Assembly: GCF_902806685.2 (NCBI RefSeq)
Contig: NC_048548.1
Coordinates: forward strand, 9,636,557-9,700,556
From: Maniola hyperantus
Taxonomy: Eukaryota > Arthropoda > Insecta > Lepidoptera > Nymphalidae
Direction: 5' to 3'
Length of the DNA: 64,000 nt
Position numbers and translations under genes: made by a program. This document shows positions 9,633-20,300 of this stretch, piece by piece; within the stretch, counting starts at the first letter, position 1, and each line of letters begins with the position of its first letter. The notes beneath the pieces were generated by a model. The model had not been told where the DNA came from, made no database searches, and saw only the letters and a list, made by a program, of their open reading frames with translations.

Positions 9633-11057
9633 GGGGGAGTCCGGGAGAGTATACCCGCCTTCCACTAAAATGCTCATAAATCTTTATATACTTAAAAATC
9701 GCTATTTTTTATCAATTGTATCTTAAGCTGCACTATTTAGCTATATTTTCTCTTAATAAAGTTTGATACATCATTAATAGTTTATGAGTAATTAACGATT
9801 TCTACCAAAGTGACATTCGGCTAATATCTCCCGCCTGGGCGGGAGACTTGACCCCCCAAGTGGGGAGCCTTTACCCGGGTAAAAATAGGCAAAATAATCA
9901 TTACAAATTATAATTCTATAAAAAAAATTATTCATAAAAATATGAAACATAGTATTTTGTAGTAAATGAGAATTCCTTTTTTAATTGGAGCAATAATACA
10001 AATAAACTGTTCCTATCATGTCCTTATCATCTTTGGACAGTCAATTTCATCTCCTACTTTATCGCATGGACTATCATAGCTATTATCATACTTGGGTTCT
10101 TCATCAAGGTCTGTCTAACTGTCACTTGACTGTAAAACAAGTCTTTTCAATGGTCTTTTTACTGTCTTTTCTCTTTGCTTTACCTTTTTGTTTTTTAAAT
10201 TATTTTAATTTTCTTATTTTTCAGTGCATAATCCATCTATATCATCATCTAGGTCTAGTTTTTCTGGCGTTTTTGCTAAAATTTTAGTTTTTAGGCTGTT
10301 TACCACGATGAAGGAGCAGCCTTTGGAATTGAACGAATCATTTGTGGTAAAACTATTTTTGGTTTTTGTGTTAAATCAGAATCTACTGTTGTCATATTAT
10401 CCAGATTTTGAGATGTACAAGCTACCTCTGCTGATTGTCATTGGTTGCTCAGATTTTTTTCCTCAGTCAAAATTGATGGTGAATTGGCTCTAGACGCCGC
10501 AGATTAATTCATGAATACTAATGCTGATGTTGAAGGCTCTGACTGACGTTGTACAGTAGATGATGAAGGTAATGAAGGAAGGCAGGATGATGTGGTTACA
10601 TCTGGAGGTAATACAAAAATATTATTGCCGAGAGAAACAACGGGCGAGATTACCCGGGGTAAAGTCTCCTCCCACCGCCAGGGTAATGTCTCCCACCGCA
10701 CACAAATCTGTACGTTATTACATTTTATAAAAAACTATAACACTTAAGTAAAAGCGGTCTGCCGTAAATGTACTAGGATAATTACACTTACGATGTATAA
10801 ATGATATACTGGAATCTATTCACAGTAAGAAACAGAAATTAAATATCGAAAATTGAAAAAATTTACTTACCGGCACGAAAATGTTTAGTCACTTCTTACT
10901 CCTAAACCAAACTGCGATCGCAACGGTGTCTCGTGAGCGAGGTGGGAGGCGCCTATGGAGTCTAAGAAGTGTGGCAAAGTCGCAATATCTAGTTCCACAA
11001 AGATTTTATGAGCAGTGGCTAATGTCTCCTACCTGCCTAACTCTCCCGGACTCCCCC
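9633..11057. mobile_element. TA-flanked TIR transposon, probably pogo-like (Tc1/mariner superfamily)
   Basis: Ends are an 18-bp perfect inverted repeat, GGGGGAGTCCGGGAGAGT. The flanks are TA on both sides, and the empty site is inferred from other copies of the host repeat. Minus-strand frames near 10240-10700 give broken coding, including a VLPQMIRSIPKAAP-like stretch resembling the C-terminal tail of pogo/jerky-type transposases. No DDE domain is visible, so it is non-autonomous. It lies in an intron of the broken zinc finger gene. Confidence 0.8.
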
Positions 11058-11099
11058 TACGGAAACCCTAAATAAAAGTTAGCAACCCTGTATAGGTAC

Positions 11100-11229
11100 C
11101 TTTTTTAATAGAAAAGTTCTATCATCTCCTTGTTGGTCCTTGGCACATATCCCGGAAAGTAATGCAATCCATTCAATAAATCTAAACATTTTTGACACAT
11201 ACGCTTTGGTAATTTGTCTTTTTGCTTAT
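11100..11229 (-). pseudogene. Broken zinc finger gene, second ZAD exon
   Basis: Acceptor tttgctttcag. Reads DKLPKRMCQKCLDLLNGLHYF, the second Cys pair of a ZAD domain. The phase is off by one from the previous exon unless a base is missing in the A5 run near 11216. A further shift near 11172 hides the conserved next Cys: in the neighbouring frame the spacing C-x2-C-x13-C equals that of the intact paralogue. Ends near 11100 before GTACCT. Confidence 0.78.
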
Positions 11230-11530
11230 CTGAAAGCAAATAAATGATAGTAATTTATATTTAATTAGGTGACTTTGCCCAAATGAAATTTCAGAAAATC
11301 CTTTGTTAGTTGGACACTGTAGTATGGTTTAGAGAAAAACCTACATGGTTTCACAAACTTTGATGTGTCAAATCACAAGTTTTATGAAACCAATGGTTAA
11401 AGCTGTAAGATGGTCTATATATCAGTCAGTCAGTTTATCCTTTTATATGTAGGTTCTTTCTTAAATTAAGATCTATATTTTTGGTTTTTAGACTAAGGTT
11501 AAACAACCACAATTTGGATTCAAGACTCAC

Positions 11531-11632
11531 TGTTACTCCTGCAAAGTTCTCAAATTTCTTTGCTATGGTTGGTTGTGAACTGTTTTTCAATATTGGAATA
11601 GTTCCAACTTCCTGATTGCACACTCTGCACAT
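11531..11632 (-). pseudogene. Broken zinc finger gene, first ZAD exon
   Basis: Reads MCRVCNQEVGTIPILKNSSQP...FENFAGVT, then donor ACA|GTGAGT. C-x2-C is the first zinc-ligand pair of a ZAD domain. The Met directly before CRVC may be the start, but the exon could extend upstream to an acceptor (gctctgcag) about 27 nt earlier. Confidence 0.75.
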
Positions 11633-14195
11633 TTTTGAGTATACACCCTTTTACTGTGGCTGCAGAGCTGAAACATGGAGAATTCGTTTGTATACCTATT
11701 GATTGTAGGTATGTAAGGTCCTATGTAAATATTGCATAAACTTACGATTTTTTTAGCCTTTATCTTTTTTTTCTGCTTTTGTGTCTTTTGCAAACACTAG
11801 CAATTAACATTGATTTTATAACAAAATAGAACTCATTTTCTAAGTTAAAACTATAAGAAAAACCTAGAACATAACTGTGGTGTCATTCAAGTAAATTTAT
11901 AATAATAAAAACACCAATCATCATCTTTCTTATTTTATTTGTGGCTATAATTTATAAACACCAATAATAAATATCAACAAACATCAAAGCAATTAACTTG
12001 TCAAATTATTTGACAAATTGTTTGACGTTTTCTGGGCTGCCAGTTTTTCCAAAAAAATAAAACAGTGTTGTGGATTGGAAACAAAAAGATGATGATGAAT
12101 CAATCACTGGCTCAGTAAACTCAGTAATACCCACAGAACACTATTACCACAGTTTAACCGAAATACTACCGTTGTTCGACGCCTTTGAAGTCGAGCGATG
12201 CCGCCGCTCGTGTCCGCTCGTTGCCTACGCAAATATGCAAGGGTTGTCACAAATGGGATAAAAAATCGCGGGGAAATCGGTTGAAATTTTAGACCCTTGT
12301 TCTGTTTAGAATTCGCATAGCATCCGTAGATGAACCAGTAATGCATCATTTTATGATAGAAACTTACCTCTAAACGTCACTTAAATATTTAAAACCACGC
12401 TCACGTAAACCCTCGTCCATCAATCGCGCCAGACTACGCGAATCTGCGTGCAGCGGGCCGCGCCGCCCGCGCTCCGCAAACCCACCCCACCGTTGCTCTG
12501 TACAAGTACATTCGTAATTGGACTGTGTATTTCAAGGCTGTGCTTACTTCCTACTACCTACCTTTATCGAAATGTTATAGAGTGGTTGACTCTGAACTTT
12601 ACAGTAGGAAATCGTAGCCATGCTTGACTCTGGTCCTGGAGACGAAACTTGTTGCCGGAAACTTGTTGTTGTTACCGAAATTGTTGTTGAAACTATTTTA
12701 CCTGAATTGGAATTATCTCAACACATTTTGATGTCTTATCACGTGTCTTATACACATCTGCCAAGAATACCTACAAATATTTATCGGTAAGTATCGATTG
12801 CACCACATCACTATTAAAGAGCCATATAAAACAGGCAACACACCCGAAACAACACAAAAAATTCAATGTACTCTGTGGAACACACGAAAAGTCATTTTTG
12901 TCTCCGGAAATTAAAAATAAAGAAATAGTCTGTGAAAATAGTATGTTGTGGTGTACCTATTTGTTTAGAAATGTATTGAAAAACTAATGTGGTATTACAT
13001 TGCTGTTTAAGTTAAGTTATAACACATAAACCTTAGGAAATACCCTAAAATTCTTCCACCTAAGATGGCTGTATATTTAACAAAATCTATGATGTCTCGA
13101 TTGAATAGAGTTACATATCCAAATACGAGCCCTAATGAGGATGAAAGTTCCTATACAGTGAACATTGGCAAAGGCTCATGATAGATGCGTATGTATAACT
13201 GTATTACAATTTACAATTCTGCGATTATTAGTAGGTACTTGTCCAACTTACTCGATGGCTCATAGTATGGAGTTGTCCCAAACATAATATCTGTTTGGAT
13301 AGAAGCACTTTTTGAAGTACCTACCTATTCGGCAAGATTTTTTTTCTTGAAATAAAGGGTAACTTATGTTATCTCCATAATGCAAGCTATTACTGTGCCG
13401 ATTTCACCGAGATCAGTTCAGTAGTTGAGCTATGAAAACAGACCAGACCTTGTATTTATTGCTTAACTAGATGATGCCTGCGATTCTGTCTAGTGGATTT
13501 AGGTTTTAAAATAAAATGGAGGAAGTCTTATTTTCTGCATTAAAAAACTTGTATCTTACACAACAACAATGCAAGCTATCGCCTGTACCAAATTGGTTAA
13601 ACGGATGGGCCTTTAAAATTGCCTGGAAACTTTGATTAAATAGAATTTAAAGTAGCTTGTGTTCTTTGGGATGTAAGCTCTCTCTGTACCAAATTTTTAT
13701 TAATATTAGTTAAACAGATGGACCTTTGAAAATCCCACAGGAACTCTTTGATTTTCTAAGATAAAATGTAGCCTGTGTCCTTAAGGCTCCAAGATGCAAG
13801 CTATCTCTGAATCAAATTTTATCAAACAATTGGGCTCCTGAAAAGGTAGACAGATAGACAGACAATTATACATATTTGCAGCAATTAACTTCTATTTGTA
13901 GGGTTCTGTATCTCAAAAGGAAATAAGGAACCCTTATAGGATCACTTTGTTGTCTGTTTGTTAGGTAGGTCTTATAGCCCAAGTGAAGGAAAAAATCTGA
14001 AAACCGTGAATTAAATGGTCACATCAAAACACAAAAAAGTTACTAAATCACATATTATAGTTGGAGCAGTCCGTCATTAACTTGCAGTGTTCTACATAAA
14101 AGTGTTAGGTATACCTTGTGCGATAGTACAGAACTCTTTTTGTGCAATTTCGGACTCGTGCTTGACCAATTTTTTTTAAAGTATGTTTTTTTCAG
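11633..14195. other. Interval between the two head-to-head zinc finger genes
   Basis: No exon could be supported. A GC-rich patch (about 12180-12500) is the likeliest place for promoters or first exons, but no core promoter motif is convincing. From about 13470 to 14190 the DNA is dispersed repeats: 'gatgcaagctatc' tails, then an inverted copy of the 9220-9632 family ending just before the acceptor at 14195. The start codon of the plus-strand gene should lie in this interval. Confidence 0.5.
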
Positions 14196-14328
14196 CAAAG
14201 TTGGCTTGAAATTGTCAAAAGAGAAGATCTGCAGAATCTGTGCAAGAGTTGGTTGTACACCTTTAAGCAGTAAAATTGATGAATATGATATCATGGGAGC
14301 TATTAGAAGCATCACAAATGTCATGTTA
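14196..14328 (+). CDS. ZAD zinc finger gene, first recognised exon (ZAD part 1)
   Basis: Acceptor tttttttcag at 14194-14195. Contains KICRICARVG, the first Cys pair. Ends at GTATTG (14329), which keeps phase 0 for the next exon; GTTAGT at 14325 is a better donor by sequence but breaks the frame. Confidence 0.75.
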
Positions 14329-17300
14329 GTATTGAAATATTCTCATTATAAAGCAAAAAATATGAAATCATCTTTATTCGACTAGACGATGAGCGCGACT
14401 TCGTTCCGCGTGGATTTAGATTTTATAAAAATCCTATGTCAGATTCAAACTATGTCCTTCGCCGGGATGTAAGCTAACTCTGTACCAAATTTAATCAAAA
14501 TCGGTTAAATGTTGGGCCCTGAAAAGCTAGCAGACAGACACACTTTCTATAATATTAGTATGAATTTTGTGGGAATTCAAGAAATTGGGCCTTGGTTCCT
14601 TGTCTTTATTATAAGGGAAACCTCTGCAAAATTTTAGCTTTCTAGGTAGAAAGCTGTAATGAGCTAGTTGAGTAAGGCAGTCAGAACTTTCTTTTTATAC
14701 ATTAAAATTTTTATGATATTAATTAATACAATCAAACATAGTCTTAATAACAGTGACCCTTTTTTTCAGTATACATATAAGTTTTGTTGTCTGTTAGAAA
14801 ATGAAAATGCAGGTTACAGGGAATATACAGGTTCATTGGTTCATCTTTAGTTCCAAATTCTTTACTTTATCTCACATAGTATCAAAATGTGATAGTATGG
14901 ATGTTTGTTAGTGTTTCATTTCACTACGATGCCTGATCCGATTTGGCTGAAATTTGGAGTGGTTTAAATTTATACCCCTTTATTAACACTGACTACCTTA
15001 TATCCAGAAAATCAGAGAATTCCCACGAGATTTTAAAAACCCAAGTCCACATAGTTAAGGTTGTGGGCATCATCTATTTTAATTAATAAGTACAGTATGC
15101 GGCAGAAAGTAATGTACATCGGCTTTTAAATGACATTTCGGCTTTGTAGAACGTTGTCTCTGTCACTCATACCTATATGACGTTTTGTCGGTCTCAACGG
15201 TAGAGACAATGGCTCTACAAATCCGCTATCTCCTAAAGGTTGATGTACATTACTTTCTGCTGCGTACTGTACAACAACTTAAATCCATTACAGTCATTAT
15301 AATCTACAACAGCCTCAGTAATGTGTCTGGTGCCAGAATGAACTCATTTCTAGTTTTACTGGCAACATGAAAATGTTAATTCTATTTGCAGATGAATGCA
15401 GATGATTCTTACCAAAAATACATATGTCTAGAATGTTTTGAGTCATTAAAGGTAGCAATGAAGTTTAAAAAGACTTGTGAAGTTTCTGACAAGAAGTTTA
15501 GGAAATATTGCATCCCCATGGGTAAGAAAAATGATGGCAATATGTTTTACTGTGAATTTGAAAAAGCGGTGGAGAGAAGTTGACATCACACATAATATTG
15601 TGAGAGACAAGAGGTGACTGATCAATCAATCGCTTGCTCTGCGCGGTAGAAATAGCTTCACGCTCCGTTTAGTCTGCAAGAGAGTAGAGACCTAAAAATT
15701 GCTGAGTGGTGAAGGTTACATAAGACTGTGTTTACAGCATTCAGCTTACACCTTAAGACCCATTACAGTGCGACAAGGCTATGTTGGCGCGTGGCAAAAA
15801 CCGGAAGTCCGAAACTAACCGTTGCCGTCAAGTGTCTTTGTTCTTGTTTTAATATTCATGCAATATTCTAAGCCTTTGTTCTCCAACAGGACCCCCTTGT
15901 CATTCAAGTGCCAAGAGAGCCTTGTTGCACTGTACGCATGGTCGACTAGTCGACGGCGAACTGTGAGAATGTATCGTAAAGTGAAGCCGTAGTGCCTACG
16001 CACGATGAATCCATATAAATTACAGAGTCTAAACGGTCGCTGTCGACTGCCTACTGACTGTGTGACTGTGGCTTTAAGAGGTTGTTCTATTGATTATTGA
16101 CATTTAACGTTGTTTGTCACATATTGTGAGCTTCCTCCCCATTCGAATCTGGTCAGCAGCAGCAGCAGAAATGTTAAATGTGTGTGTATAATATGTTGTT
16201 AGAATATGTTAAATAACTAACACAGAAGATGTGATTATCACATTGAGATTTATTTTATTTATTTTTATTCAGATATAAGTTAGCCCTTAACTGCAATCTC
16301 ACCAGTGGTAAGTGATAATAGACAATAGCATTCTAAGATGGTGGGGGCTAAACCTGGAAGGGGTATGGCAGTTATTATTATTACACCCATACCCCTATGG
16401 TTTCTACGCAGCATCGTACGGAACGCTAAATCGCTTGCCGGCACGGCTTTGCGGTAGGGTGGTAATAGCCACGGCCGAAACCTCCCACCAGATAAATATA
16501 ATCTCAATTGTTGTAATTGGTTTTAATTTATGGTATTCTTGCCTTAAACTGCATTCTATATTGCGGAGTGTCAATCTTCATTTTTAATTTTGCAGGGGAT
16601 CCATCAATTCACTCATACCCATATTCAAGACATGATTTTCAACTGTTACTACATCAGATGAAACTGAAGAGAATGGAGGCTGAACAGAAACAACAAGAGG
16701 AGAGGAGGAAGAGAGAAAGACTGTTGCAAAAGAAAGACCCCAAGAACAAAGAATTTAAGTGTTCACCCTGTGATATGGAATTCCCAAGTAAGGTAAATAA
16801 CTAAAAATATCCTTTTTTATAATTATATTGATTTTGAAAAACAAAATTGACAAACATTTCCTTTTAATGATCACATGAAACCCCAAATATCGATTTTGAA
16901 AGAATTTGGTCAATAGCAAGGAATTTCAAAATGGTGTCTCGTTTTTATCCATAATACCTAGTCTAGGATCATTCAATACCTATCGTAAGGCAGATGTAAT
17001 CTGCATATTTTGCATACAGAACAGCACAGGGAGTCCGGTCTATGAGTACATGGTATGTGTTGTGCAGGAAGAGCTCGCGACGCACCGGCGCGAGCGGCAG
17101 TGCGGGCGGCACGCGTGCGACGTGTGCGGGCAGCTGGTGCGCAGCATCGCGCAGCACATGCGACACAACCACGCCGTGGCGCATAAGTGCCCCGTTTGCG
17201 CCAAGGAGTTCCCCATGCTCGCCCGGCTGAAGAACCACATGTAGGTAGATATGTTAGGTGCAGGAAGACCTGTTTTGCCACTCGCGCCGTTGCGCCAACA

Positions 17301-20300
17301 AAAAACTATGGTGGAAATTATATGCACATTAAATTATGCAACAGTTTCATAAACGACTGTCCTTTCCACAGGCTCGTACATACAAACACGTTCAACTTCT
17401 TCTGCGACCTGTGCCCCTACAAGTGCAAGCACAAGTACTACCTCGTGATGCACATGCGCACGCACACGGGCGAGAAGCCGTATAAGTGCGCGCAGTGCCC
17501 CGCCACCTTCGTCAACGCCTCCAACCTCAACAAGCACAAGCTGACGCACCAGGAGAAACAGTTCAAGGTAACATGCGGTCTAACAGTTACACATGCGTCG
17601 ACTTGTTGGTAAATATAACAGTTAATAAAAACATTGTTAAGTTACACGCCTTGAAAGATTAAAAACTTGAAATAAATAATGTATTAATAGGATTGGATAG
17701 TTGCACATCACCAATCGCATCACACGACGCTTGGTGAAATTGCAGGCTAGTAGTCACGACGCAAGGCCTCCAGTGAGATCATCTTAACTTAATGATGTAC
17801 TTATTCGACAGTGTATGCTGTGTGAAAAGGCGTTCCGCACCGGCACGGCGCTGTGGGAGCACCACGACGCGAAACACATGAACATCAAGCATACGTGCAC
17901 ATATTGCGGCCGGGACTTCTGTTACAAGTGAAATCCATAATTATTTTTTTACAAACAACATTGAGCTGCGCTGTGTGTGTGCAACTGCGCACAAGTCCAA
18001 GCGACAGAGACGGAAGGCTGAGTGACTTGGGCAATGCGTTGCCGAGCGAGCCAGCACGTATCGCGAGGATCCTTGCTGTTTTAAACAAAGCACAAAGCGC
18101 AGCGCAGCAGGGTTTGTTTATTTATTCATTGTAATCTTAAAGGAGCGATTGAGCACAGCATAGCTCAATGTTGATTGGTCACCCTTGACCCGGCCTAACA
18201 ATGAATTAACCGAAATCAAACCATTATCATTTTTCAATAGTCTTTTTTTTTTAATATCAACATACCTTTGCATTGAAATCTGTGAATTAACATCCCTTTA
18301 TAAAAATAAGCAAAAACTTTGTCTTCAAAATTACTAAAGACAGTCGCTTGCATTTCTTCGTTGCTTAGAAGTTTTAACCCTTCTTCAAGTCCCACTTCAA
18401 ATTTAGGAAAAGAAAATAATCAAATGGCTCGTCACCGTAGTCATAATATTTCGCAGGTCACGTTACCAAGTGAGCCCGCCCAATATACTCAGGAAAACCA
18501 ACCTTAAACCCTCGAACTATTCGAGCTAAGAAGTTTTAAGTCGACAGTCAATCTCAACCTCAACAATTTATTTTTATCAAACAGATCGGATCTAAGGAAG
18601 CACGAGATACGTAGCCACAATCGCCTCAAACGCGACTACATAGGGGGAGAACCCACATACAAACAAGTAGAACGATTGCAGAGGATACAGGATGACAACG
18701 ACGCGATGGAGAAATGGCGACAGCAGCAGCAGATTGTGGTGACGCAACCGCAGCAGACCTTCATAGAGCACACCAAAGAGTTTATACAAACTTCGCATCC
18801 GATGTACGTCACGGATGTGACGGGGATCATACAACAGCCAGTTCTTGGTAAGTGCTTGATTGTTGGTGCAATTTTTAGTGCTTGGTTTTTACTAAGAACT
18901 TATATATAAGTGCTCGTTGTTATTGTTGCAATCATCATTAAAGCTTCGTTTTTAACAGTGCTTGGTTCTTAAAATAATCCTTGATGTTTGATTAATTATG
19001 TTTTATTTATAGCTTTCATAATCTTCGACTACCGTTTTTGCTCCAATCAGCTTTTTAATAATTGCACTGGGTGTGCTTGGTTTTTGGTTTGATTTGTTTA
19101 ATAACTGTTTGTTTTCGATCTCTGCTTAATTCCATTAAGTGTTTTTATCCACTTAGTGCTTTTATCATTGCTTTCAGTGCTTCGTTCTCGTGCTTGTTTA
19201 ATAATGGTGTTGCTTTAAAGTTCATAAATAAGTGCTTTGTTTCTTTTTTTTTGGTTATTGCTTGACAGATTTGAAAAGCTACGTTTTTTGTTTGTTCTGA
19301 TCTGCTTTTTAATGTTTCCTTAATATGCATGATTTTTGGTTTGGTTTATTTGGTATTCTATTGGTTTTTGATTTCTGCTTGGTTTCATTTCAGTGCTTAG
19401 TTATTGATTAATGCTTGGTTCTTGTGCTTGATTGATGCTGGTTGTTTTCTAATTGTTAAGTGCTTTGTTCTTTATTAATTCTTATATTGTTCAAAAACAA
19501 TAAACAAAATGACTAATTCAACAACAAAGTCTCGAACATCAGTCAAACCAAAGTTCAAAGTTGGTACCTATCATTGTACACTTTTTGATTGTCAATTGTT
19601 GAATTCGTAAGATAATGACGTCATGGTTACAATTAATAAAGTAAACTTAAAAGTAAAGCTACGAGGGTTCTCAACGCGTCCAGGTCTGAGTCCTAAGAGC
19701 CCACAACAAACTCAATGCGCCACTACGGACTTATAAAATGCCTAAGCGGTTCTACGCTGATCGCCTTCTGCCGCGTCGCAGCAATACAATACAATAGAAA
19801 AATACTATGTCTGCACCATAATTACGCGTCACTTACTACTGTCAGTGATTTCTCAACAGGCTATGAATAAATTTAACACCCAAAGTTGTATATTAGCATA
19901 CAAATCATTACAATACATAATATCTAATGCATATCTTTGCCTATAAACTGTCCTAGTTCTAGTAATATGTATGCTAATGCTTATGGAAATCGCGGCATCA
20001 TCTCCAAAGGGCTTGCACTTGGTAATCTGCATTATGAGCGTATAATATTTGGGAACCCGCTTTTCGCATGCAAAGTTAACGAGCTTTTGGCTTTGTTTTA
20101 CATTAGGATATCAAAAAAGAATGAGTTTTATGCTGAAATTTTATTCCTGTTATAGACCTTTTTAAGCATAATACATTAACGAAACTATGTTAGATATAAT
20201 TAATTATATCAATATTTTATTGATTATTCTCACTATTCCCATTACACATTGCAATGGTTATACTGAGACCGTACGTTTTTTTCAAATTAGTCTTACTATA

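Larger units (their letters stand above)
5429..11632 (-). pseudogene. ZAD-C2H2 zinc finger gene, frame-broken paralogue of the 14.2-21.6 kb gene
   Basis: Seven exons can be read on the minus strand: 11632-11531 and 11229-11100 (ZAD domain), 9109 to about 8850 (linker), 8248-8098, 7622-7421, 6731-6613 and 5555-5429 (fingers). Splice sites and phases at the zinc finger exons match the intact gene: CATAT|GTAGGT in phase 2, ...DFK| in phase 0, AA|GT in phase 2. The family is nuclear: the ZAD domain dimerises and the C2H2 fingers bind DNA. At least seven one-base shifts break the frames, many in A or T runs (near 11216, 11172, 8870, 8168) and some not (7560, 7510). A pogo-like transposon sits in the intron between the ZAD and linker exons. 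It could instead be a working gene with assembly indels. Confidence 0.78.

Noticed and set aside
14116..14195. Start of the ZAD gene at the upstream end of the open frame
   Set aside because: The first codon is TTG rather than ATG, the stretch is a dispersed repeat plus a T-rich tract, and a clear acceptor follows.
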